47,621 nucleotides of DNA from JAXLQL01 sp046331625 (GTDB lineage Bacteria > Acidobacteriota > Terriglobia > Bryobacterales > Bryobacteraceae), in the NCBI GenBank assembly GCA_046331625.1, contig JAXLQL010000042.1:1-47621 (forward strand). Direction: 5' to 3'. Positions 24,557 to 32,296 of this stretch are shown here, piece after piece. A model generated the notes under the pieces. It saw only the letters and a list, made by a program, of their open reading frames with translations. It was not told the DNA's origin and did not search any database. A program made the position numbers and the translations under genes. The stretch's first letter is position 1. Every line of letters begins with the position of its first letter.

Positions 24557-25873
24557 ATGGTCCGCTCTGCTCTTGCCGTGATCTGCGCGCTCGCCTTCAC
24601 CGCTTGTCAATCAACGCCGCAGCGCCCACTCGAGGCGATCGTCGGCGCGACTTTGATCGATGGCAATGGGGGGCCGGCGATCGCGGACTCGATCGTCGTC
24701 ATCGAGGGCTCGCGGATTCGCGCCGCGGGACCGCGCTCGGATGTGCCCATCCCCGCCGCCGCCGAGAAGATCGATGGACGAGGGCGCTGGATCGTTCCCG
24801 GGCTAATCGATCTCCACGTTCATCTCGGCGCGAAAGCTGCTCCTGAATTTGTCGCGGCCGATTACACGCGCGAGCGCATCGAGCGCAACCTGAATGCGTA
24901 CCTTCGCTTCGGCGTCACCACGGTGCGCAGCGTGGGCACCGATCGCGAGGCGGGGTTCGAAGTCCGCAAAGCGCAGCGCGCCGGAGCGCGTATTGGCGCG
25001 CGGCTGTTCACCGCGGGTCGCGGATTCACGTGCACGGGCGGCCATCCTTCGCAGGAGATCGGCGCGATCGCCCGACAGGTGGACACGCCGGAAGAGGCAC
25101 GCAAGCAAGTAGCGGAGCTCGATGCGCAGCAAGCGGATCTCATCAAGATCTGGGTCGACAGCTTGGGCGGCAAGGCTCCGAAGATCAAAGGAGACGTGCG
25201 CGCGGCGATCGTGAGCGAGGCGCAACGCTTCCGCATACCCGTCGTGGCGCATATCCAATCGCTCGCCGACACACAGCAGTTGCTGAAGGCCGGAGCGAGC
25301 GGATTCCTGCACATGGTGCGCGACACCGAAGAGATCCCGCAGGCGTTCCTCGACGAGTTGAAGGCGAAGCAGATCGTGTTCACGCCCACGCTGGTGCGCC
25401 AGGAGCTCGCCTGGCTCTATCGCGAGCATCCGGAGCTGCTCGATGCTGCTGATGTGGTGCCATCGCTCGAACCTGGGGTGCTCGAAGCGGTGCGCGCGGC
25501 CGCCGCCAAACGCGAAGCATCGCCCGCTGCGCGCAAGGAGTTCGACATCGCCGTGCGGAACACGCGCAAGTTCGCGTTGGCGGGGATTTCGATTGCGGTT
25601 GGATCCGATGGTGGCAGCAGTATCGATTTTCCGGGCGCGATGACGCATCGCGAACTCGAGATTCTGGTGGGGGGCGGTTTCACGGCAGGCGAGGCGATCA
25701 TGGCGGCGACGCGGAATGGAGCGCTTGCGCTCGGCAAGACGGCGGACTTCGGCACGATCGAGAAGGGCAAGCTCGCGGACTTGGTGATAGTGACGGCGGA
25801 TCCGCTGGCCGATGTGCGGAATCTTCGGAAGATCGAACGGGTGATGTACGAAGGCGAGTGGACTGCCCGCTAA
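24557..25873 (+). CDS. Amidohydrolase lipoprotein (imidazolonepropionase-like)
   Basis: The protein has 438 residues. The lipobox-like LAFTAC places a lipidated Cys at 17 (Phe at -3 is tolerated). GLIDLHVHLG is the HxH motif of the amidohydrolase metal site, DLIKIWVD supplies the carbamylated Lys position, VVAHIQS and GFLHMVRD the further His residues, and AVGSDGGS the final Asp; the small beta-sandwich domain flanks the barrel. It is related to secreted prolidase/Xaa-Pro-type or imidazolonepropionase-like enzymes; substrate unknown. ATG 24557 is chosen with a TATACT seven nt upstream; GTG 24551 and ATG 24536 are in frame. Confidence 0.9.
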   Translation: MVRSALAVICALAFTACQSTPQRPLEAIVGATLIDGNGGPAIADSIVVIEGSRIRAAGPRSDVPIPAAAEKIDGRGRWIVPGLIDLHVHLGAKAAPEFVAADYTRERIERNLNAYLRFGVTTVRSVGTDREAGFEVRKAQRAGARIGARLFTAGRGFTCTGGHPSQEIGAIARQVDTPEEARKQVAELDAQQADLIKIWVDSLGGKAPKIKGDVRAAIVSEAQRFRIPVVAHIQSLADTQQLLKAGASGFLHMVRDTEEIPQAFLDELKAKQIVFTPTLVRQELAWLYREHPELLDAADVVPSLEPGVLEAVRAAAAKREASPAARKEFDIAVRNTRKFALAGISIAVGSDGGSSIDFPGAMTHRELEILVGGGFTAGEAIMAATRNGALALGKTADFGTIEKGKLADLVIVTADPLADVRNLRKIERVMYEGEWTAR

Positions 25874-25883
25874 TGCTCGCACT

Positions 25884-26411
25884 TCACTTCCGCGAACTGC
25901 TCCGCGAGAATCCCACGGCCCACATCGCGTAGTTCTTCGGATAGCTCCGCGCGAAAACCGACGTCCCTTTGGCCAGGGCATTGAGCACGTTCGACTCGAG
26001 CTCCTCGCACTTGACCCAGCGAAAGCAGCGAGTCGCATAGAGCGGAAGCAGCGAGAGAGTGCACGGAGGGCAACAGAAGACGCCCTTCGGGTCATCGGTA
26101 TTGAAGGCGTGGCGCATCACGTAGAAGAGCACGTCTTTCGCCAGGCGATCGTACTCCGGATCGGCTTTGACGTAGCCGGCGCCGGCAGTGACGCGAGCGA
26201 GCAACAGACAGTGGCACTTCAGCGCGGTCATGCGGGTGGCATCGCTCAGGGACTCGCCGGTGGGCAGCTTCACCGATTGGGGAGCATGGGCAGGCGTGAG
26301 TTCGCGAATGAACGCGGGCAGCTCCGCTTGGATCTGGCGCTTGGCTGCCGGCGTCAGCTTCTGGCCGGGCGCGGCGCGAGCCGTCCACTCCGCGAGATGG
26401 GCGAACGTCAT
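25884..26411 (-). CDS. Unknown protein with cysteine cluster
   Basis: The protein has 175 residues and no signal or TM. It has a run of cysteines in the second half (FCCPPC, RCFRWVKCEE) plus one in LKCHC. This could bind a metal, but no known motif fits. The C-terminus is rich in Ser/Arg. There is no Shine-Dalgarno; TAGACT (26419-26424) lies seven nt upstream of the ATG and may direct a leaderless transcript. The gene is 24 nt downstream of the ATP-grasp-like gene on the same strand. Confidence 0.5.
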   Translation of the reverse strand: MTFAHLAEWTARAAPGQKLTPAAKRQIQAELPAFIRELTPAHAPQSVKLPTGESLSDATRMTALKCHCLLLARVTAGAGYVKADPEYDRLAKDVLFYVMRHAFNTDDPKGVFCCPPCTLSLLPLYATRCFRWVKCEELESNVLNALAKGTSVFARSYPKNYAMWAVGFSRSSSRK

Positions 26412-26418
26412 GAGGACC

Positions 26419-26424
26419 AGTCTA
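26419..26424 (-). promoter_or_regulatory. -10 box of a possible leaderless transcript
   Basis: TAGACT on the minus strand, seven nt before ATG 26411. There is no ribosome binding site between. Confidence 0.35.
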
Positions 26425-26435
26425 CTGCGCGAGAC

Positions 26436-27476
26436 TCAGCGGCACAGCGCTGCTTCGCGTACGGCGGCCAGATCTCCGAAAAACTCGGCCACCGCTTTTG
26501 CCGCACGCTCGTGGCGCTCGGCAACGCGGCGCGGACCCGGCAAGATCGCGAACGGCCAGAGATCGATCGCGAAGTAAGGATTCGCTTCCCACAACACCGG
26601 CTCGCCATCGGGCGCAGTCGAATAGTCGATGGCGCACCACTCGAGGCCGAGCGTTTCCGCCGCGCGCACGAACAGCGCTTCATGCTCGGGAGGCGTGTCG
26701 AAGACGAACGCGTTATCGAGCCGCACATGCCCGGCGGCGCGGCGGTTTCCATCCCAGCGCGCGAGCGGATTGACGCTGCGATAGTGCCCGAAGCTCGATG
26801 TCTTGCTACTGACGATCGGGTCCGGGCCAAGGAATAGGTGCATCGGACAGACATGGCGGCCGAACACCTGCACGCGCTTCTTGTGATAGAGCGAGAAGTA
26901 CGGTTCGTCTCCGCCGCGCGTATCGATCAGCGGAGCCACGGAGCCGGGCAGCCGGACGCCTTGCTTGACGCGGTTGAGCAACTCGGCCGCCGAGTAGACC
27001 ACATGCATGTTCTGTTGCGTGTGATGCTCGTCTGAACGCACGATCGCGGGAAACGTCAGCCCCGGAAGCAACGCGCGGACTTCGCGAGCGTCTTGAAAGC
27101 GCTGGTAACGGGGCGTGCGAAAGCCGGCGTTACGCCAGATCTCCGACTGGCGCGACTTGATGGAATTCGACAGCGCATCGGGCGGGTTGACCAGGCGGAT
27201 GCCGCGCTCGCGAGCGCGATCGGCCAGCACGCATGCTTCGGCATAGCACGGCGGATGAAACTCGCGGAGCGGATCCTGCAGCAGGAACACAATCGCCGCC
27301 ACGCCGTCGAGCCGGGGTAGCGCGGTTCCGGTGTACCAGTTCCGCAGGCGAATGCCGGGTTGCGCCGCGAGCGCTCCGGCAAGCAGGCGATCATACTTGG
27401 CGGGGCGCAGGAACGACAGGCGCACCTTAGGTCCCCGGCCGGGACCGTGCCGCGCGATGAGAATGTCGCCGTTCAA
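26436..27476 (-). CDS. ATP-grasp-like protein
   Basis: The protein has 346 residues. The middle part FPAIVRSDEHHTQQNM looks like the phosphate-binding strand-loop of ATP-grasp enzymes and the C-terminal third has GLEWCAIDYSTAPDGEPVLWEANPY, matching the metal-binding Glu-x-Asn of the fold (EANP). The N-terminus is Rossmann-like with a cluster of Arg/Pro. It could ligate or phosphorylate a small substrate; the family is unclear. The start is TTG 27476, with GGGGAG five nt upstream; an open frame continues to 27545 without a better site. Confidence 0.65.
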   Translation of the reverse strand: MNGDILIARHGPGRGPKVRLSFLRPAKYDRLLAGALAAQPGIRLRNWYTGTALPRLDGVAAIVFLLQDPLREFHPPCYAEACVLADRARERGIRLVNPPDALSNSIKSRQSEIWRNAGFRTPRYQRFQDAREVRALLPGLTFPAIVRSDEHHTQQNMHVVYSAAELLNRVKQGVRLPGSVAPLIDTRGGDEPYFSLYHKKRVQVFGRHVCPMHLFLGPDPIVSSKTSSFGHYRSVNPLARWDGNRRAAGHVRLDNAFVFDTPPEHEALFVRAAETLGLEWCAIDYSTAPDGEPVLWEANPYFAIDLWPFAILPGPRRVAERHERAAKAVAEFFGDLAAVREAALCR

Positions 27477-27591
27477 ATTCTCTCCCCGCGCCCAGTGTGG
27501 CACACTTCCCCGGGATAGAACCACGGCAAAACGGTACTGGACCAAGCCAATCGAAAGTGGGCCGCCGGATTACCGGTAGCCCTCCACCAGT

Positions 27592-28353
27592 TCAGCGCTT
27601 GGCGGCTCCCACGGTGAGGTCGGCATCGATGCCAGTGTCCAAATCCATGGGTTCCTTCTTGATCTTGGTCAACCGGTAGAGCGTTTTGCAATAGGCGATG
27701 CCGAACTTGACGAGGCGTGCGTGCGAAGCCCCGAATTTCCGGGGGCGATAGTGGAAGCCGATCTCGCGGAACTCGTAGCCTTGCGCGTGCTGCAGAGCGA
27801 GAATCTCTTCGAGCACGTCGAAGTCGCGGCTTTCGAGCGTCAGTTGCACGGCACGGGATGGATACATCCGGAATCCTGTGGACATGTCTTTCACCGGGAT
27901 TCCGAGCACGATCGAGAAGGTCTTGTTGAGGATCACCGAGAGGATCTTGCGGAACGTCTCGGCGTCAGAGCCGCCGTTCTCCACATAGCGCGAAGCGATC
28001 AGCACGCGATTGGGCTTGCGGTTGGACCAGAGCCGTTCCGCCACCGCGGGCGGGTGCGATCCGTCGGCATCCATGGTGAGGATGTACTCGCCGCGGGCGC
28101 GCGCGAAGCCGGCCAGCAGCGCTCCGCCGTAACCGCGCTCGGTCTGGCGGACGAAAGCGGCTCCGTGGCGCTGGCATACTTCTTCCGAGTCATCTTTGCT
28201 GCCACCGTCGACGACGATGATTTCAGACTGAATCCCCAACATGTCAAGCGTTCGCCGCAAGGAGGGTAACAGCTCCTCGAGGTTGGGCGCCTCATTCCAA
28301 GCTGGAATTACGGCGCTGATCGCCGGGCGAGCAGAACTTCCGTCTGCGACCAT
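27592..28353 (-). CDS. GT2 glycosyltransferase, dolichol-phosphate mannose synthase-like
   Basis: The protein has 253 residues. VIPAWNEAPNLEEL and EIIVVDGGSKDDS bind the nucleotide, TMDADGSHPP is the DxD metal site, and SRYVENGGSDAETFRKILS with DMSTGFRMYP are typical of DPM1-like GT2 enzymes that load a sugar onto polyprenyl phosphate. The C-terminus ends without TM helices. The start is ATG 28353 with GGAGG five nt upstream; the open frame reaching 29319 is a frame artefact. Its first 46 nt overlap the end of the GT-C gene, indicating a polycistronic unit: this enzyme may charge the carrier used by the GT-C protein. Confidence 0.88.
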   Translation of the reverse strand: MVADGSSARPAISAVIPAWNEAPNLEELLPSLRRTLDMLGIQSEIIVVDGGSKDDSEEVCQRHGAAFVRQTERGYGGALLAGFARARGEYILTMDADGSHPPAVAERLWSNRKPNRVLIASRYVENGGSDAETFRKILSVILNKTFSIVLGIPVKDMSTGFRMYPSRAVQLTLESRDFDVLEEILALQHAQGYEFREIGFHYRPRKFGASHARLVKFGIAYCKTLYRLTKIKKEPMDLDTGIDADLTVGAAKR

Positions 28354-29873
28354 TCGGTCCTCCACTGGATACTCCAGCCTTCCTTCATCAGAGTGGCGGG
28401 GATCCATGATTTGAATTCTGTATTTTTCGACTGCCAGATGAGTACTTCGTTGCGATCTTTGAAGAAGCTGTCGTACGAGGGAGTGTTCAGTCCAAGCAGC
28501 GGTGAGAGCCCCTGTACGGAGAGGATGCCTGTATCTTTTCCGTTGAACCGGATGCTGCGCTCGCGGTCGAGCGGATACACGAGCCGGTTCTTGAGATCGG
28601 CCGGCGCGTGGAACTGCGCTTCCACGTACTTCAATGGCTCGGGCATCAGCACGGGCTTGCCGGGCTCGTACCGGCGGAGCTGTTCGTAGTCGGCGGTGAT
28701 GCCGAGCGGGCTGGGTCCACGCACGGCGGCGCGCGCTGAACCGAGAGCCAAAAGTGGCACGGTTACTACTACGGCTGCGGTTGTGATTCCGCGCACCCCG
28801 GCTTCGGCGAAGCGGAACAGCATCGGGATCACGATCGCCCAACCGAGCACGCTGTAGACGAAGTAGCGGAAGCCGTATGCGCCCGCGCGCGAAAGAACCA
28901 AGTAGGTCCACATGGGCGCGGAGGCGAGCAGCGCGAGAAACGTGAGCTCGGCGCGGCTGAACAGCGAGATGGAGCGCTCGGGCGATGGCCGCCGCAACGC
29001 TACCCACGCGAAGAAGAACGGGACGAACACGAGCAGCGCACCATCGAGCAAGCGATAAAACTCGAACACGATCCGCGATGCCGAGGGCGGTTCCCAGAAG
29101 TGTCCCGAGTATTGGCGCAGCGCCTCTTGCATGGCGAGCAATTGCGCGGCCCACGGAATCGCGGCCACGGCCATCACGCCCCACACAGGTAGATCGATCC
29201 GGCCTCGTTCCCGATCGGCGATTGCTTGTCCGGCGGCGAACGGAATCCAGGCGAGGATCGCGAAGTAGTGGAGACTCGCGGCGAGAGTCAGGCCCACAGC
29301 GAAGCAGACGAGTGGCCAACGCGCCGCGCGTTCACGCGACATCCAGCCGAGCGTGGCAAGCGCGATGGCGCCGCTCACCAAGGCGTAGGGGCGAGCTTCC
29401 CATGTCCAGGCTTCGATCTCGGAAAGCCGCGCGATCATCACGGCAAGCGCGCCATAGATCCAACCCAGGCGCTGGCCGGCGATCAGGTACAGGCACACCG
29501 AAACCAGCACGGCTCCGAGCATCGACCAGAATCGCAGCCCGAGCGTCTCATTGCCGACAAAGGCAAGCGACGAGTGGTTCAGCCAGTAATAGAAAGGAGG
29601 CTGATTGTCGGCGCCGGCGAGCAGCGCGTTCCAAGCGCCGGCGGGTGAGAGCTTCGAAATCACCAGCGTGAAGATTTCGTCGAACGCAGCCGGCTTGCGC
29701 GGAATCATCGCCAGCGCTTTCGCGAGGAGGGGCACGATGCAGGCCGCGCCCAGCAAGACGGGATGCGCTTCGAGCCAAGCCGCCAGGCGGAGCAGCAATC
29801 CGCGCAGGCTCAGCGGAGCAGTGGCGGCCTCCGGCGGCGCCGAATACTCGATACTTTGCACGTGCGCTCTCAT
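28308..29873 (-). CDS. GT-C integral membrane glycosyltransferase (ArnT/PMT-like)
   Basis: The protein has 521 residues with about ten to eleven TM helices. The first periplasmic loop contains AAFDEIFTLVISKL, with the acidic Asp-Glu of GT-C catalytic sites, and the second loop DNQPPFYYWLNH resembles the PPxYY motif of PMT/ArnT. Such enzymes transfer sugars from polyprenyl-phosphate donors. The ATG at 29873 overlaps the gmd stop as ATGA, so translation is coupled. A GDP-mannose dehydratase upstream and a DPM-like synthase downstream suggest use of a GDP-mannose-derived sugar. Confidence 0.87.
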   Translation of the reverse strand: MRAHVQSIEYSAPPEAATAPLSLRGLLLRLAAWLEAHPVLLGAACIVPLLAKALAMIPRKPAAFDEIFTLVISKLSPAGAWNALLAGADNQPPFYYWLNHSSLAFVGNETLGLRFWSMLGAVLVSVCLYLIAGQRLGWIYGALAVMIARLSEIEAWTWEARPYALVSGAIALATLGWMSRERAARWPLVCFAVGLTLAASLHYFAILAWIPFAAGQAIADRERGRIDLPVWGVMAVAAIPWAAQLLAMQEALRQYSGHFWEPPSASRIVFEFYRLLDGALLVFVPFFFAWVALRRPSPERSISLFSRAELTFLALLASAPMWTYLVLSRAGAYGFRYFVYSVLGWAIVIPMLFRFAEAGVRGITTAAVVVTVPLLALGSARAAVRGPSPLGITADYEQLRRYEPGKPVLMPEPLKYVEAQFHAPADLKNRLVYPLDRERSIRFNGKDTGILSVQGLSPLLGLNTPSYDSFFKDRNEVLIWQSKNTEFKSWIPATLMKEGWSIQWRTEWSQTEVLLARRSAP

Positions 29874-30895
29874 TGCGCCACCGCCGCCATGGCCCGGCCG
29901 TGGTGTCGCGGATCGACGCCGAGCGCGAGGCAATCGTGCTCCACCATTTCCTTGACTAGATCGTCGAACTCGGCCGTGTGGCGCCATCCGAGTACGCGCT
30001 CGGCTTTCGAGGCGTCGCCGAGCAGGATGTTGACTTCGGCTGGACGATAGAGCGCCTTGTCGACTACCACGAAATCGCGCCAATCGAGCCCCGCGTGGCC
30101 GAAGGCGGCCTCCACGAACTGGCCCACCGTATGCGTGGTTCCCGTGGCGATCACGAAGTCATCGGGTTTCGCCTGCTGCACCATCACCCACATCGCCTGC
30201 ACGTACTCGCGGGCGTGGCCCCAGTCGCGCTTGGCGTCGAGGTTGCCCAGCCGGAGCTCGTTCGCTTTCCCAGCTAGGATCCGAGCGACGCCCGCGGTGA
30301 TCTTGCGGGTGACGAATTCTGATCCGCGGCGTGGCGACTCGTGATTGAAGAGAATCCCCGTGCTGGCGTGCATGCCGTAGGCTTCACGATAGTTCCGGGT
30401 CAGCTCGTATCCGGCTACTTTGCTGATTCCGTAGGAGCTGCGCGGATGAAAGCGGGTGGTCTCGCGCTGCGGAACCTCCTCCGCCTTGCCGAACATCTCG
30501 CTCGAGCCGGCGAAGAAGAAGCGACACTCCGGAGCGAGCCGCTTGACGGCCGAAAGGATGAAGTGCGTGCCGTTGATGTTCGTGTTGAGGGTGGTGAACT
30601 CGTCATCGAACGAGTAGCTGACGAAGCTCTGCGCGGCTAGGTGATAGCACTCTTCCGGCCGCACCTTTTCCACTACATCATGAATGCTGGCGTAGCTTTC
30701 GAGGGTAGCGGCGTGAAGCGTGATCTGGTCGCGAACGGCTTCGAGCCGGCCCAGACGCTGATCCGCCCGTTCGAGGGCAACCCGCCGGACTACGCCATGG
30801 ACCTCATAGCCCTTGGCTACTAGTAGTTCGGCCAGGTAGGAACCATCCTGACCGGTGATTCCGGTGATCAGGGCCCGCTTCCGGTCAGTCCTCAT
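29870..30895 (-). CDS. gmd: GDP-mannose 4,6-dehydratase
   Basis: The protein has 341 residues of the extended SDR type. GITGQDGSYLAELL (12-25) binds NADP; the catalytic Ser/Glu (FAGSSEMFG, near 131-133) and Tyr155-x3-Lys159 (SYGISK) follow; GNLDAKRDWGHAREYVQAMW and FRPAEV-type YRPAEVNILLGD are GMD signatures. It converts GDP-mannose to GDP-4-keto-6-deoxymannose, the precursor of GDP-fucose, rhamnose or perosamine sugars. No reductase or epimerase lies beside it. It is the first gene of a three-gene minus-strand unit with the GT-C and GT2 genes. Confidence 0.95.
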   Translation of the reverse strand: MRTDRKRALITGITGQDGSYLAELLVAKGYEVHGVVRRVALERADQRLGRLEAVRDQITLHAATLESYASIHDVVEKVRPEECYHLAAQSFVSYSFDDEFTTLNTNINGTHFILSAVKRLAPECRFFFAGSSEMFGKAEEVPQRETTRFHPRSSYGISKVAGYELTRNYREAYGMHASTGILFNHESPRRGSEFVTRKITAGVARILAGKANELRLGNLDAKRDWGHAREYVQAMWVMVQQAKPDDFVIATGTTHTVGQFVEAAFGHAGLDWRDFVVVDKALYRPAEVNILLGDASKAERVLGWRHTAEFDDLVKEMVEHDCLALGVDPRHHGRAMAAVAQ

Positions 30896-30989
30896 TCCTC
30901 ATTCGCTCCACGGCTAACGCCCCGCATCGGGCCACTCTCCTCCGGCACCGGCGCGAACAACGCTCCTCGCTTCAGTCCTTTCGCGGAAA

Positions 30990-31019
30990 TGCAACCCCAG
31001 CATACCATGACTTGTCCGC
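30990..31019 (+). promoter_or_regulatory. Additional TGCAACC-N17-GTC motif
   Basis: TGCAACC (30990-30996), 17 nt, GTCCGC (31014-31019). Same heptamer and spacing as the two motifs at the ECF sigma locus. It points right into the intergenic space and then antisense to the kelch gene; no gene with a ribosome site follows it closely. Chance matches to a 7+3 motif are possible. Confidence 0.3.
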
Positions 31020-31179
31020 AAGTTGTTGTAGAACGGGAGGTCGAAGAAGTACTGTATCTACCCCAACGTGCGGACCCGCATAGTCATGCAGATCCTCGTT
31101 GGAAACCCCTCGCACGGGCACTGCTTTCCCACCCCCGTGAACAAGCCAGAGATGGTTCCGGGAGCGGTGCCACGATCCA

Positions 31180-32220
31180 CTATTCGACTCTGTCGAGCCG
31201 CCAGACATCGGTCTCCATATTGTTCCCGGCTACCATCCACAAGTGATCTGCGTGGACGAACAGGCTCGCGGCGTGCCTTGGTTTCCACGGCGTGCCGGGA
31301 AGCTCTTTCCATGTAACGCCGTCGGCCGAGTGCCAAACGTCATTCCGATTTCCGCCGTTCCATCCCTCCATCACCCAGAGCCGGCTGTCCCAGACAGCGA
31401 CATCATGATACTGCCGAGGGTGCCACGGCGCCTCCGCGGTGTGCTGTTCCCAACGGACGCCGTCGGCTGAGCTCCACACATCGCTATAGAAGCTCCGTTT
31501 TGGCGTGGTGGGCGTATCGTAGGTGCCTCCGCCGAGGATCCAGATGCGGCCGCGATGCACGGCGGCGCCGCCGATCATCCCGCGTGGCTTCCAGTACGGC
31601 TCGACCGGCTTGACCTGCTCCCAGCGAACTCCGTCCGCAGAAGTCCAGATGTCGCGGTGGAACTTCTCTCCGGGCCCCGTCACGAATCCCGGCATCGTCT
31701 GCCCACCCATCACCCAGATGCGGCCGCGGAACTCCGCGGTGTAGTGCAACACGCGCGGCGCCCATGGCGTGGTCTCGCTGACTCGGTTCCAGCGCTTGCC
31801 ATCGGCGGAGTTCCAGACGTCATTCTGATAATGCTTCTGATTGGCGTCACCGCCCACGATCCACATCTTACCCCGGTGGACCACGTAACCAGCCGTGTGC
31901 CGGCCCTCCCAATCCCGTGCCGGATCGAAACGGTCATCCCGGAACGTGTTTTGCTTCTCGAGAGTCCAGGCCGCTCCATCGGGAGAGCTCCACACTTCGT
32001 TGTTGCAGATGCGCGGAAAAAAAGCCTTGTCGTTTGGATTCCAGCCGCCAATCAGCCACATCTTCTGACGGAAGCTCAGCGCGCCAGCGCCATCGCGCGC
32101 GGCGAAGGGAGCATGGGCCGAGACATTCACCCAGCGGTATTCGGCGGCGAGAGCGAACTCGGTGGCCATCGAAAGAATAATCGCGAGCCGTGTCAGGGCA
32201 AGGCAGGATACGGACATCAC
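31180..32220 (-). CDS. Secreted kelch-type beta-propeller protein
   Basis: The protein has 346 residues with a signal peptide (cleavage near ALA-AEYRW). Six repeats, each with a hydrophobic strand ending in GG (MWLIGGWN, MWIVGGDA, IWVMGGQT, IWILGGGT, LWVMEGWN, LWMVAGNN) and a partner DVW.SADG..W strand, form a six-bladed kelch propeller. Such proteins bind sugars or proteins in the periplasm; enzymatic residues are not evident. GTG 32220 or ATG 32217 may be the start; a TAGCAT (32227-32232) lies six nt before GTG. It is divergent from the sulfatase. Confidence 0.85.
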   Translation of the reverse strand: MMSVSCLALTRLAIILSMATEFALAAEYRWVNVSAHAPFAARDGAGALSFRQKMWLIGGWNPNDKAFFPRICNNEVWSSPDGAAWTLEKQNTFRDDRFDPARDWEGRHTAGYVVHRGKMWIVGGDANQKHYQNDVWNSADGKRWNRVSETTPWAPRVLHYTAEFRGRIWVMGGQTMPGFVTGPGEKFHRDIWTSADGVRWEQVKPVEPYWKPRGMIGGAAVHRGRIWILGGGTYDTPTTPKRSFYSDVWSSADGVRWEQHTAEAPWHPRQYHDVAVWDSRLWVMEGWNGGNRNDVWHSADGVTWKELPGTPWKPRHAASLFVHADHLWMVAGNNMETDVWRLDRVE

Positions 32221-32226
32221 GCGAGT

Positions 32227-32232
32227 ATGCTA
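32227..32232 (-). promoter_or_regulatory. -10 box before the kelch gene
   Basis: TAGCAT on the minus strand, six nt before GTG 32220. No Shine-Dalgarno in between. Confidence 0.3.
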
Positions 32233-32296
32233 TCACCCGAGGTCCGCAATGGCGCGGGCTTCGGCATGAGCGTAACTGTGCCAGAATCTGAGAACG

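Noticed and set aside
28354..29319. N-terminal extension of the DPM-like GT2 frame
   Set aside because: This Arg-rich product is the shadow of the GT-C gene in another frame; the GT2 fold starts at 28353 with GGAGG upstream.
30989..31246. Short open frame between gmd and kelch
   Set aside because: No ribosome site or family, it overlaps the kelch 3' end, and its start lies inside the candidate ECF motif.
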